From an uncultured Eubacteriales bacterium (lineage in GTDB: Bacteria; Bacillota; Clostridia; Oscillospirales; CAG-272): a DNA stretch of 36,008 bases. The DNA is taken from the NCBI GenBank assembly GCA_934365155.1, contig CAKRMZ010000012.1:1-36008 (forward strand). The letters run 5' to 3'. How positions within the stretch are numbered: position 1 is the stretch's first letter; each line of letters begins with the position of its first letter. Under the pieces are notes generated by a model that saw only the letters and a list, made by a program, of their open reading frames with translations, did not search any database and was not told the origin of the DNA. The translations under genes were made by a program, and so were the position numbers. This document shows positions 24,200-32,800 of the stretch, piece after piece.

Positions 24200-25117
24200 T
24201 TATATCACTCTGCAAACAGAGAGTATAAAAATGAGAAAACAGACTAAGAATGTCGGTGAAATCAACATTCTTCCGAATTCCGAAAACCAAAGAGCCACGC
24301 TCCGCGGTCCTTTCGGAGACGGTTCATTGCTGAGTCCCATATTATAAATAATCCGTTCCGCTTCCGACAGAAAAAGAATAAGAAACAATAAAAACAGAGC
24401 CAATAAAATAAAAACAAGAAATATAATATTTTCCGGCTTGGCAAATACATCCCAAATATATCCTTCAATAAAGATACTGAAAATATTATTGATGATATGA
24501 ATAATCACCGTTGAAAGCAGCGAACGGGTGATATACGCCGTAAAACCCAATACAATACCGCCGAAAAGATAAACGGGAAGTCCCCTTATGCTGAAATGCA
24601 ACATTGCAAACAGCATAGACGGCATTAAAATCGACATCAAAATTCCGCAGTCTTCATATTCAGCCTGCACTATGCCGCGAAACACAAATTCCTCAGTGAC
24701 GGCCGGAATCACTGCAAATACCGTAAGTACATATAAACCCTTTAAAAAGCCGCTATCCCCCGACGGCACCGAATATGAATAGAGCGAATAGCTCTCCTGC
24801 ACAACCCCAAAGTAGCTCAAAAGCAATTTTATAATCGCCGTTCCGAACAGAAGAATCAAGGCGGCAAGGACCGTAATCGGAATCTTATCCGGCGTAAGCA
24901 AGCGGATTTTCAAGTGATCGGAAAAGTTGTCCGAATGCAGCTTGCAATAAAGAATGGCCGGAAACAGAAAAATCAGCAATTGCAGTAAAATCAATGCAAG
25001 ATAGGCGCTTTCTCCACTGGTGAAAATATCCTGATTGATGTGTACCGAAACCTTAAGAAGAATGAAAATAAGTGCTACAAGTCCCGGGGCAAGGACCGAC
25101 TTTTTCATCTTATCCAA
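24200..25117 (-). CDS. CPBP-family intramembrane glutamic protease (CAAX-type)
   Basis: A 305-aa protein with about eight membrane helices. The family motifs are Glu142-Glu143 in TEEFVFRG, His174 in AMLHFS, and His207 with Asn210/Asn211 in IIHIINN, the expected catalytic set. Bacterial members are called CAAX proteases or Abi proteins and have roles in protein processing or bacteriocin immunity. The substrate is unknown. It overlaps the cyclo-ligase gene by 8 nt. The TTG at 25117 is 9 nt after GGGAG. The alternative ATG at 25108 would be 18 nt away. Confidence 0.85.
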   Translation of the reverse strand: MDKMKKSVLAPGLVALIFILLKVSVHINQDIFTSGESAYLALILLQLLIFLFPAILYCKLHSDNFSDHLKIRLLTPDKIPITVLAALILLFGTAIIKLLLSYFGVVQESYSLYSYSVPSGDSGFLKGLYVLTVFAVIPAVTEEFVFRGIVQAEYEDCGILMSILMPSMLFAMLHFSIRGLPVYLFGGIVLGFTAYITRSLLSTVIIHIINNIFSIFIEGYIWDVFAKPENIIFLVFILLALFLLFLILFLSEAERIIYNMGLSNEPSPKGPRSVALWFSEFGRMLISPTFLVCFLIFILSVCRVI

Positions 25118-25703
25118 TTGCCCGTACTCCCTTTTCGCTCACAATCACATCACAGGCTAAATCATATCGGCCGCGGGGAATGGTTTTTAAAATAAAATCG
25201 GAATAAGCAAGCCCCACCTTAACTCCTTCGAAGCGGTTTAAAAAGCGGTCATAAAATCCGCGGCCGTAACCGATTCGATATCCTTGGACATCAAAAACCA
25301 CTCCGGGAACAATACATACCGCATGATCCCGCTGTGCATTGGAAATATAATCATAAACCTCGCATTCCTCGGTCGGCTCCATAATTCCGAGAGCACCCGG
25401 CGACAGCTGCGCAAGATCCCGCACGATGCGGTATTCCATCGTATTGTCTTTTGTGTTGCATTTCGGATAGGCCACCGTCTTGCCTGCTGCAAGCGCCGCA
25501 TTGGAAATCGCATTCACATCGATTTCATCCTTCAGCGGTGCATACAGCAAAACAGCCGATGAATAGCGATATGTGATGGAAGAGAGGAAAAGCTGAATAA
25601 TCTTGGTATCCTGCGCTTTTTTTTGCACCGGATCCAAAGCGCGGCGTTTTTCCAAATATTCCTGTCTGAGCTCCGTTTTTACTGTTTTAATCGGTTGTAT
25701 CAT
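25110..25703 (-). CDS. 5-formyltetrahydrofolate cyclo-ligase
   Basis: A 197-aa enzyme (MTHFS/YgfA family) converting 5-formyl-THF to 5,10-methenyl-THF with ATP, rescuing the inhibitory folate. The basic start KTELRQEYLEKRRAL, the middle VLLYAPLKDEIDV, and the phosphate loop GYRIGYGRGFYDRFL at about 143-157 are all present. Its ATG overlaps the DJ-1 stop by one base (TAATG), so translation is probably coupled. Confidence 0.92.
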   Translation of the reverse strand: MIQPIKTVKTELRQEYLEKRRALDPVQKKAQDTKIIQLFLSSITYRYSSAVLLYAPLKDEIDVNAISNAALAAGKTVAYPKCNTKDNTMEYRIVRDLAQLSPGALGIMEPTEECEVYDYISNAQRDHAVCIVPGVVFDVQGYRIGYGRGFYDRFLNRFEGVKVGLAYSDFILKTIPRGRYDLACDVIVSEKGVRAIG

Positions 25704-26242
25704 TATGCAATTACCTGTCCCTTAAGCTTTGAGGCAACTTCGTCGCCGCATAGTAATGAAACTAACATCAGAGCAAACTCTGTACTGACGCCCATTCCTC
25801 TCGCCGTTATAAATATATCGTCGCAAACTACATTTTTCCCGCTGATCGTAGCTCCGATAAGCTTTTTTTCGAGTCCCGGATAGCATACCGCCGTTTTTCC
25901 TTCCAGCATTCCGCGTTCACCGAGAATCGTCGGTGCGGCACAAATTGCGGCAATATAATGTCCCTGAACGGAAGCCCGGTCAATCAGCTTTAAAAGCTCT
26001 TCACTGGCTGCCAAATTTTTGGTACCCTCAGAGCCGCCCGGTAAAACAATCATTTCAATTTCACTGTTCGGATCAATCTCATTCAAGGTGCAATCCGCGG
26101 TAATACGAATTCCGTGTGCACCGGTAATTTCACGTCCGGACACACCGACAAGGCAGGTATCCACTTCCGCACGGCGCAACAAATCGCATGGAGTCAACGC
26201 TTCGATTTCTTCCACACCGTCTGCCAAAAAAATATATACCAT
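25703..26242 (-). CDS. DJ-1/PfpI-family protein
   Basis: A 181-aa DJ-1/YajL-type protein. The nucleophile elbow AAICAAPTILG places reactive Cys101, and Glu14 in EEIEALTP is the conserved partner. These form the cysteine site of DJ-1, tied to protection from oxidative or carbonyl stress. Bacterial members have been called deglycases, but that activity is debated. AAGGAG precedes the ATG at 26242. An in-frame extension to 26329 would run into the GNAT gene and is unlikely. It lies 17 nt after the GNAT stop. Confidence 0.9.
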   Translation of the reverse strand: MVYIFLADGVEEIEALTPCDLLRRAEVDTCLVGVSGREITGAHGIRITADCTLNEIDPNSEIEMIVLPGGSEGTKNLAASEELLKLIDRASVQGHYIAAICAAPTILGERGMLEGKTAVCYPGLEKKLIGATISGKNVVCDDIFITARGMGVSTEFALMLVSLLCGDEVASKLKGQVIA

Positions 26243-26259
26243 ACAAATACTCCTTTCTT

Positions 26260-26931
26260 TCAATTCCCAAAAGGCTCTGTTTTGTCCTCTTCGTCTGCCA
26301 GCATCGCCGCATACAGAGGATGGTCCCAAGTTTTTTTCAAAAAGCAGTGCAACGTATGCGCTTCCAGTACTGCCGCATCAATGGACCGAGCCGCATTTTT
26401 CATACCGTAAAGAAAAAACGGCAAATCCGGGAGCAATGCTCCCTCCGTTACAAGAGCAAACCGGCGATACCGCATATAGGATTCCCGCGCACCGCATTCC
26501 TGCGTCAGTATCTGCGGATCTTTTCGCCGTATTCCGCACCGATAGCCGAATTTGGAATACATCTGAACCAACCCGTCGTTTGCCGCTACCAAGAAAACCA
26601 ATTGACATCCGCGGCTCTCCAGCTTGTTTTTTGTATATGCATCAAGCGCGCGGAATATTCCCTGTCCCCGAAGCTCTTTCTGCACACTGATCGCATACAG
26701 ATAGGCCGCATCGCAAAAACTGCCCTTATGCAAAACTCGCATCGGCACAGCGTGAACCGCACCCACAATTCGATTGTCTTCTTTTGCAACAAAAATATTG
26801 TTTTCGCAGGGAAAGCTGTCATAAAACTCCATAATGGATTTTCGGCAGTCCCCAAAAGAATTCTGCCAGAGCGTAATTAAGCCTTCCCGGTCCTGCGGCT
26901 GTGCAGTTTGATAGCTTCGATTTGTCTGCAT
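26260..26931 (-). CDS. GNAT-family N-acetyltransferase
   Basis: A 223-aa protein. The GNAT core lies in residues 10-140. AYLYAISVQKELRGQGIFRALD gives the acetyl-CoA pyrophosphate loop, with R-G-Q-G-I-F close to the Q/RxxGxG/A motif, followed by LVFLVAANDGLVQMYSKFGY. The remaining 80 residues are unassigned, giving an Eis-like outline. The acceptor is unknown. Its ATG shares one base with the ftsK stop (TAATG), so it is probably translated by coupling. Confidence 0.85.
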   Translation of the reverse strand: MQTNRSYQTAQPQDREGLITLWQNSFGDCRKSIMEFYDSFPCENNIFVAKEDNRIVGAVHAVPMRVLHKGSFCDAAYLYAISVQKELRGQGIFRALDAYTKNKLESRGCQLVFLVAANDGLVQMYSKFGYRCGIRRKDPQILTQECGARESYMRYRRFALVTEGALLPDLPFFLYGMKNAARSIDAAVLEAHTLHCFLKKTWDHPLYAAMLADEEDKTEPFGN

Positions 26932-29600
26932 TATTCTAACTCTTCTCGGTTCAACATCATTTCCATATACTGCTGTTTACTGATCAACACCGTTCTCGGC
27001 TTTTGCCCCTCGGGAGCACTGACAATATTCATCTGCTCCATTTTATCAATGAGTTTGGCCGCGCGCCCGTAACCCAAGGAAAGCCTTCGCTGAATCAATG
27101 AAGTGGATATTTTTCCGCTTTCAACCGCGAGTTCAATCGCCGCTTTCAGCATCGGGTCCGCATTGGGTTCATCCACAGACTCCCCGTCAATCGCCGCGCG
27201 TCCTTTTTTGCCGACACCGCAACGCTGCGCCTCTTTTTCAATAATCTCCATTACTCCGTCTGCATATTCGACTTCTCCGGAATTTGTTTTCAGAAAGTCT
27301 GTAATGGATTCGATTTCTTCCTCACTGACAAACGCTCCCTGTACACGGCGCGGCTTGGAATATCCGACCGGAGCATAAAGCATATCGCCTCGGCCAATCA
27401 GCTTTTCAGCGCCCTGAATATCAATAATCGTTCTGGAATCCACTTGCGATGCAACAGTAAATGCAATTCGCGAGGGGACATTCGCTTTAATAAGACCCGT
27501 GATAACATCCACTGACGGACGCTGCGTTCCGATAATCAAGCACATTCCGGCGGCTCTGGCCTTTTGCGCAAGGCGGCAAATCGAATCCTCCACCTCATCC
27601 GGAGCGCTCATCATTAAATCGGCAAGCTCATCGATTACAATTACAATATGCGGCAGAAACTCTCTGTCCGGATCGTTCTTGGTAATCGAATTGTAGCCCT
27701 TGATATCTCTCGCTCCGACATCCTCAATGAGCTCAAAGCGCCGTTCCATCTCGGTAACCGCCCAATGCAAAGCACCGGCTGCCTTTTTGGGATCCGTCAC
27801 CACAGGAATCAGCAAATGCGGAATTCCGTTATAGATTCCGAGCTCTACCTTCTTCGGATCAATCAGAATAAATTTCACTTCGGTAGGCATGGCTTTATAA
27901 AGAATGCTGACAATAATACTGTTCAAACATACACTTTTTCCCATACCTGTTGCGCCGGCAATCAACAAGTGCGGCATTTTCGGCAAATCGACATATACCG
28001 GTGTTCCGGCAACGTCCACTCCGAGAGCGGCATTCAATTTGCTCGGGGCCTCTCTGAAGGCCGGATTCTCAATCAATTCCCGCACATATACTGTCGACAC
28101 ATTTTTGTTCGGCACTTCAATCCCCACCGCGCACTTTCCGGGAATAGGCGCTTCAATACGCACACCCGTCGTCGCCAGATTAAGCGCAATATCATCCACC
28201 AAATTCGCAATGGAACGCACCCGCGTTCCTGCATCCGGTGAAAGCTCATACCGTGTTACCGTAGGACCTCTGGAAATATTAACAATTTTAGTCCGTACGT
28301 TAAAGCTTTTCAACGTATCGACTAACTTCTGACCGTTGGTTTCAAGCTCCGCGGAAATATCTACGTTTTTCGTCGGCGGCGCCTTTTGTAAAAGCGTAAT
28401 CGGCGGGAATCGGTATATGTTCATGGATGACGGTTTGTCGTTTTGCGGCAACCCGTTATCGGATTCCACACGCTTTTTCTGCAGCACCAGCGCTTCATCC
28501 TCTTCCGATGCGGCACCATCCGCTGTAAGCGAAAGATCCACATCCGCACTCATCACTTCATCGGAATACATATTCTTCGACTCGGGCGTGCTCTTCTCAG
28601 GATTCACAAAAATCTCCTCAAGGCAAATTTCCGAGGTGTCAATTTGGACCGCGTCGCTGCCAATATTTTTCTGGAAAGCTTTGATTTTTTTGTTGGTTCG
28701 GCTGGGTTTGACGGTTTCCAGCACAACCCCGTCCTCCACAATGGCCTCTACTCCGCCGTTTTCCGCTTCCGCCGCTGCTTTTGCCTCGTCAAAAACGTCC
28801 ACGTCAATTGCCTCCAGCGTACCGCCGGCTTCCGCTCCGTCTGTCTGCGGCTCAGAGGAAATATCCGGATTCTCCGGCACGGTATTCATATATTCCCGTT
28901 TGGCCTCCAGCCGCGATTTTTCAATCTGCCGCTGTTTCATAGCCTCTTCATGACGAGCGCGTCTTTTTCGAATGGACTCTGCAATCGTGCGAGGAGTCAG
29001 CCCGAACAGGAACATACAGAATGTAAGTACCATAAATACGGCTATAATTACAGTAAACGTGAAACCGAAAATTTTAATAAACAACGCGCCGAGGCCGCCG
29101 CCGATCACACCGCCGCCCCGCAAAAGCAATCCCTCAGACCAAAGAGAAACAACATCAAAATTCGTGCTGTCACCCGTCGAGATGAGATTGATTAATACGG
29201 ATAAAAAAGTCAAAAACAGGAATGCATAAATCAGCTTGTAGCCGACATTTACATTTTTTACATCCGTCTTCCAAAAATATGCCGCCAACAGCAGCAAAGC
29301 AGGAACGGCAATTGCTGCCCCCGCAAACAAACCGCAAATCACATTTTTCACTGCACTGCCGAGAATGCCGATACCGCTGGCACCCTCTATCGAAGGATTG
29401 GAAAAAAGGCAAATCCCGACAAAAACAGCAAGCAAGCTCCACACATACGGCAGTATTTGATGAATCAGTTTTTCTTCCGGCGCACGCTGCGAAACCACGG
29501 ATTTTTCCGTTTCTTTTTTTGCAGCTTTGGAACTCGGCGCTTTTATATTTTCTTTTTTGCTTCCGCGTGAAGTCCGCTGATTTTTTTTCTTTTCCGCCAT
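26931..29600 (-). CDS. DNA translocase FtsK/SpoIIIE
   Basis: An 889-aa septal DNA pump that clears or transports chromosome through the closing septum and, in spore formers, into the forespore. Residues 47-205 contain four membrane helices. Residues 205-400 are a charged linker rich in Glu/Ala. The motor has Walker A GATGMGKS at 549-556, DPKKVELG at 581-588 and Walker B VIVIDELADL at 653-662. The C-terminal winged-helix gamma domain (about 820-885, QRRLSLGYGRAAKLIDKME) reads KOPS/SRS sites. The sequence alone does not separate a division FtsK from a sporulation SpoIIIE. AAAGGACGG precedes the ATG, 42 nt after uppP. Confidence 0.95.
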   Translation of the reverse strand: MAEKKKNQRTSRGSKKENIKAPSSKAAKKETEKSVVSQRAPEEKLIHQILPYVWSLLAVFVGICLFSNPSIEGASGIGILGSAVKNVICGLFAGAAIAVPALLLLAAYFWKTDVKNVNVGYKLIYAFLFLTFLSVLINLISTGDSTNFDVVSLWSEGLLLRGGGVIGGGLGALFIKIFGFTFTVIIAVFMVLTFCMFLFGLTPRTIAESIRKRRARHEEAMKQRQIEKSRLEAKREYMNTVPENPDISSEPQTDGAEAGGTLEAIDVDVFDEAKAAAEAENGGVEAIVEDGVVLETVKPSRTNKKIKAFQKNIGSDAVQIDTSEICLEEIFVNPEKSTPESKNMYSDEVMSADVDLSLTADGAASEEDEALVLQKKRVESDNGLPQNDKPSSMNIYRFPPITLLQKAPPTKNVDISAELETNGQKLVDTLKSFNVRTKIVNISRGPTVTRYELSPDAGTRVRSIANLVDDIALNLATTGVRIEAPIPGKCAVGIEVPNKNVSTVYVRELIENPAFREAPSKLNAALGVDVAGTPVYVDLPKMPHLLIAGATGMGKSVCLNSIIVSILYKAMPTEVKFILIDPKKVELGIYNGIPHLLIPVVTDPKKAAGALHWAVTEMERRFELIEDVGARDIKGYNSITKNDPDREFLPHIVIVIDELADLMMSAPDEVEDSICRLAQKARAAGMCLIIGTQRPSVDVITGLIKANVPSRIAFTVASQVDSRTIIDIQGAEKLIGRGDMLYAPVGYSKPRRVQGAFVSEEEIESITDFLKTNSGEVEYADGVMEIIEKEAQRCGVGKKGRAAIDGESVDEPNADPMLKAAIELAVESGKISTSLIQRRLSLGYGRAAKLIDKMEQMNIVSAPEGQKPRTVLISKQQYMEMMLNREELE

Positions 29601-29642
29601 GATTCTACCGTCCTTTTGACTAAAAGCAAACTAAGCAATCGA

Positions 29643-30476
29643 TTAACCGAAAACAGCCGTTAAAATTCCGACCACGATGCAGTAATATCCGAAGAAACGG
29701 AAATTCGCCTTTTTTGAGATATAAATCAACAATTTGATTGCTGCTATACCGGTTAAAGCGGCAGCAATCATGCCGGCAGCATACGCCATAAGATCGCTCT
29801 GCGGCACCGGGTTTGACACCAAATCGCCGATGGAAAGGATATTCGCGCCTAAAATAGCGGGAATCGATAAAATAAAGGAAAATTTCACCGCATACTCTCG
29901 CGGGAATCCCATCAGCAATCCGCCTGTAATCGTTGAGCCGGAACGCGAAATTCCCGGTACTACCGCGCACATTTGAATCAGTCCCACAAAAAAGGCATGC
30001 CGTCCTTTGATCTCTTCAGGGGCAAGCTCGGTGCGGCGGTGAGATGCAATCCAATCGCTCAAGAGCAGCATACCGCCGTTAAAAATCAAAATAATACCGA
30101 TTACCTTTGTATATGCACAGAGCATTTCCACATAATCGTTGACAAATACCGCCGCAACCATCGGCAATGTCGCAATCAAAATAAACAGAACAAACCGCTC
30201 GTTCAGATTATAGTCCGTTAATTTGAATTTGCCTCGGAAGAATTTCCCCAGCATGGTAAAAAACGCCGGAATCAAAGCAAATATATCCCGATAGTATACA
30301 ATAAATACCGCAATCAGAGTACCGAAATGCAACAGAATATTAAAGGTAAACTGTTCCTCAATATTTTCCATATGAAAAATATTTTGTAATATTGCCAAAT
30401 GTCCGGAACTGGAAATCGGTAAAAACTCTCCGAGGCCTTGAATGATTCCCCAGAAAATTGCAGATAATATACTCAC
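29643..30476 (-). CDS. uppP: Undecaprenyl-diphosphatase (BacA type)
   Basis: The 277-aa integral membrane enzyme hydrolyses undecaprenyl diphosphate to recycle the lipid carrier for cell-wall precursors; excess gives bacitracin resistance. The signature GLGEFLPISSSGH lies at 15-27, and the second motif PGISRSGSTITGGLLMG at about 173-189. The GTG start at 30476 is 6 nt after GGAG. It heads the eight-gene operon. The divergent 189-bp gap to the TSUP genes contains a TATAAT on the minus strand (30562-30567), but no -35 at correct spacing. Confidence 0.95.
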   Translation of the reverse strand: MSILSAIFWGIIQGLGEFLPISSSGHLAILQNIFHMENIEEQFTFNILLHFGTLIAVFIVYYRDIFALIPAFFTMLGKFFRGKFKLTDYNLNERFVLFILIATLPMVAAVFVNDYVEMLCAYTKVIGIILIFNGGMLLLSDWIASHRRTELAPEEIKGRHAFFVGLIQMCAVVPGISRSGSTITGGLLMGFPREYAVKFSFILSIPAILGANILSIGDLVSNPVPQSDLMAYAAGMIAAALTGIAAIKLLIYISKKANFRFFGYYCIVVGILTAVFG

Positions 30477-30665
30477 AATGAACTCCTTTATCTATTTAAA
30501 TAATAGGTGAACAACGCATTAAAATGATTCGGTTTTTTTAACAAGCATAATTCGATATAGTATTATAGTAACAAAAAAACGAAAAAAAAACAATAGCAAT
30601 CCAGTATATTTCTGTATTTATACACATTTAACCACGTATAAACTGCCATAAATTAGGAGGTTTGC

Positions 30666-31079
30666 TTGAAAAACAATCGATGCAAATACATTTTTATCTT
30701 AATCCTTATCGGAATAGCAAGCGGACTCATCGGCGGATTCCTCGGCACGGGAGGAGGAATCCTTTTGGTGTTTGCCCAACGCCGGCTGTATCGAAAAAAG
30801 GCCGATCCGCTCGGGGGAAGCACGCTGTCTGCCAAAGATATTTTTGCCTCAACCGTTTTATGCATTCTTCCGATGTCATTCCTCTCCGCCGCATTATATT
30901 TTCAAAACAAGGCATTTGACCTGCGTTCCTCCTTGCCGTATTTTATCGCCGCAATTCCGGGCGGATTCTGCGGCGCGTTTTTGCTGGACCGCTTTCATAC
31001 ATCCGTCATTAAAAAGATATTTGCATTGATTTTAATTTATTCCGGCATTTCTATGATTACGGGAGGTCTGCGTTCATGA
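30666..31079 (+). CDS. TSUP (TauE/SafE) transporter, half protein 1
   Basis: A 137-aa membrane protein with about four helices. It begins with the family motif SGLIGGFLGTGGGILLVFAQ, the glycine-rich re-entrant part of the first repeat of TauE/SafE (4-TMS-like) permeases, linked to sulfite, sulfonate or sulfoacetate export. A single-chain TSUP protein is about 260 aa with two repeats, so this is the N-terminal half. TTG is the start, 5 nt after TAGGAGG. It overlaps the second half by ATGA. Confidence 0.82.
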   Translation: MKNNRCKYIFILILIGIASGLIGGFLGTGGGILLVFAQRRLYRKKADPLGGSTLSAKDIFASTVLCILPMSFLSAALYFQNKAFDLRSSLPYFIAAIPGGFCGAFLLDRFHTSVIKKIFALILIYSGISMITGGLRS

Positions 31080-31450
31080 TCAACATTTTTTTGGATGCAG
31101 CGGCCGCATTCGCAGTCGGGACCCTTGCGGGGATCGGAGTCGGCGGCGGAGGCCTCTTGGTTATTTATCTGGTGCTCTTCCGTCATATCAACCAAATCGA
31201 GGCACAGGGAATTAATCTTGCTTTTTTTGTCCTGAGCGCAGCCGCGTCGCTCCCGATTCATCTCAAGAAGCGTCGGTTTTCATGGATTACCGTCATTTCG
31301 CTGTCCGTAAGCGGGCTTATCGGCGCATGGATCGGAAGTTCACTGGCAAAAATATGCCCTCCGGATATTGTTCGCAAATGCTTCGGCGGGCTTTTAATCT
31401 TCTCCGGACTCTTAGAACTCTTTTCCAAAAAAGAGGAAAAAACGAGATAA
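31076..31450 (+). CDS. TSUP (TauE/SafE) transporter, half protein 2
   Basis: A 124-aa partner of the preceding gene. It has its own repeat motif, VGTLAGIGVGGGGLLVIYLVL, plus three or four further helices. The ATG has its own GGGAGG site and overlaps the upstream stop in an ATGA junction. The two proteins together (261 aa) equal one full TSUP transporter and probably work as a heterodimer. The substrate is unknown. The tRNA-Lys promoter begins 35 nt after the stop. Confidence 0.82.
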   Translation: MINIFLDAAAAFAVGTLAGIGVGGGGLLVIYLVLFRHINQIEAQGINLAFFVLSAAASLPIHLKKRRFSWITVISLSVSGLIGAWIGSSLAKICPPDIVRKCFGGLLIFSGLLELFSKKEEKTR

Positions 31451-31485
31451 TTTCCTCAAACATTACATTTTTATTGAAAAACATA

Positions 31486-31514
31486 TTGACAAACCCGATT
31501 TTATATGGTAGCAT
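31486..31514 (+). promoter_or_regulatory. Promoter of tRNA-Lys
   Basis: TTGACA (31486-31491), 17-nt spacer and TAGCAT (31509-31514), ending 13 nt before the tRNA. Confidence 0.8.
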
Positions 31515-31527
31515 AGTTAAGTCGTTT

Positions 31528-31603
31528 GATCCACTAGCTCAGACGGTAGAGCATTTGACTTTTAATCAAAGGGTCCGGAGTTCGAATCTCCGGTGGATCA
31601 CCA
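31528..31603 (+). tRNA. tRNA-Lys (TTT)
   Basis: A 76-nt tRNA with encoded CCA. Acceptor GATCCAC pairs with GTGGATC. The anticodon loop CTTTTAA in stem TTTGA/TCAAA gives TTT (31561-31563). The T-arm is CCGGAGTTCGAATCTCCGG. Confidence 0.95.
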
Positions 31604-31618
31604 CAGCGATATAAACCG

Positions 31619-31649
31619 AAAGCCATCGAGAAAAATTCTCGATGGCTTT
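31619..31649 (+). terminator. Terminator of tRNA-Lys
   Basis: A 14-bp perfect stem, AAAGCCATCGAGAA with TTCTCGATGGCTTT, around a 3-nt loop, followed by TGGTTTT. Confidence 0.85.
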
Positions 31650-31770
31650 TGGTTTTGCAAGGCATTTACACGGACAATAAAATATTCTTTTGAGGGCGAT
31701 ATCGTTACTGCACGGATCGTCCTTTTTAACATTGCGGTATTCCCCAATCGACAGGTTTCCAACAGAATAC

Positions 31771-31802
31771 AAATCCCGACAGATTACAGTCTGCCGGGAT
31801 TT
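31771..31802 (-). terminator. Terminator of the deacetylase gene
   Basis: On the minus strand AAATCCCGGCAGA pairs with TCTGTCGGGATTT (one G-U pair), 9 nt after the stop. Bases 31650-31770 contain nothing recognisable. Confidence 0.7.
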
Positions 31803-31811
31803 TCTCTTTGC

Positions 31812-32537
31812 TTATTTTTTTCGGATGCATTCAAATACTTCTTTATTGGTACCGTAAAAAACATCATCCTGATGGCTGATCATTTTGCAAAACTCTTCAA
31901 AACGGTCCCAATATTCATATCCTTCCGCTTCATATGTATGCCCCCACACATATAAAAGCATCGGCTTCTGCGGATTCTTTTCCGCCAAGAATTTCTCAGC
32001 CAGCGGAAACAGTACCTGCGGCTTTGAAAAATGGACCGTCGGACGATAACACAGAAGATTGTCTGCCTGAAGATCATACAAATCACCGGTACCGATAATT
32101 TCACGTGCATACCAGATCGGTGTATTCTCACGAATCAACCGAACAACGCGTTCGTCGCAATCGCCGTAAGGATATGCCATTCCCACAACAGGATATCCTA
32201 CCAGTTTTTCGATATTTTTGCGATCCTCTTCGACTTGTCTTATCACTTCTTCATCGCTCTGTTTTGGAAGTCTTGCATGGGTTAGACAATGCACTGCGAC
32301 CTCATGTCCGCGATATACATCCTGAACCTCCCACGATTCCACCTCGGAATGATCGGCATCATGATTCGGCGTGGTAAAACGTTCATCACTCAAGCGATGC
32401 TTTGTTCCGAAACGGCCGGAATTAATGTTAAACGTCCCCTTCATATCATATCGGTTCAGCAAATCAACCATCTGCCGATCCGTCTGAATTCCGTCATCAA
32501 AGCTGAATGTAACCGCCTTCATTTTCCCGTGAAACAT
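31812..32537 (-). CDS. Polysaccharide deacetylase family protein (NodB domain), cytosolic
   Basis: A 241-aa carbohydrate esterase family 4-like protein. Motif 1 is TFSFDDG (Asp14/Asp15), and the metal His pair is in GHEVAVHCLTHARL (His83, His87). YPYGD matches motif 3, and LLYVWGHTYE near the end supplies another conserved His. There is no signal peptide or membrane helix, so it should act in the cytosol on a small sugar or cell-wall intermediate, not on mature wall polymer. The substrate is not known. GGAGG precedes the ATG. It has its own promoter and an unusual long leader. Confidence 0.85.
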   Translation of the reverse strand: MFHGKMKAVTFSFDDGIQTDRQMVDLLNRYDMKGTFNINSGRFGTKHRLSDERFTTPNHDADHSEVESWEVQDVYRGHEVAVHCLTHARLPKQSDEEVIRQVEEDRKNIEKLVGYPVVGMAYPYGDCDERVVRLIRENTPIWYAREIIGTGDLYDLQADNLLCYRPTVHFSKPQVLFPLAEKFLAEKNPQKPMLLYVWGHTYEAEGYEYWDRFEEFCKMISHQDDVFYGTNKEVFECIRKK

Positions 32538-32737
32538 ATTATATCCTCCATTATAGATATTTTAAAAACTCTGTTTTTACGGCATCTTTTGTCAAAAAGC
32601 AACGCCGTTTTCGGATCCGTAACTTTCGAGCCTATGAAAGACGGATACAGTATCAAAGCCCGCCGCCTCAGTCCCCGTCGATCGGTCGTCCCCGATTATC
32701 CGCACCGAAAACACTTTGTTTTTTAAATGACAAGAGC
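32538..32737 (-). promoter_or_regulatory. Long structured leader upstream of the deacetylase gene
   Basis: The predicted transcript begins near 32731, about 195 nt before the ATG. A hairpin at 32615-32646 pairs ATCCGT-CTTTC with GAAAG-TT-ACGGAT around an 8-nt loop. A GC-rich segment with two GGGGAC copies precedes it. A 37-codon frame starting with GTG (32705) and ending at 32592 runs through the same region. I do not recognise a known riboswitch. Confidence 0.4.
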
Positions 32738-32766
32738 ATTTTAGCACAAGCCCATCGTCCTGTCAA
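32738..32766 (-). promoter_or_regulatory. Sigma-A promoter of the deacetylase transcript
   Basis: On the minus strand TTGACA (32761-32766), 17-nt spacer and TAAAAT (32738-32743). Confidence 0.7.
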
Positions 32767-32800
32767 GAAACTCTTCGGGGTTTCCATCGCGTTTTTCGGC

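Noticed and set aside
30666..31450. Frameshifted pseudogene of a single TSUP transporter
   Set aside because: The second half has its own GGGAGG site and ATG in a standard ATGA overlap, and each half starts with a complete family motif. Two real genes are more likely.
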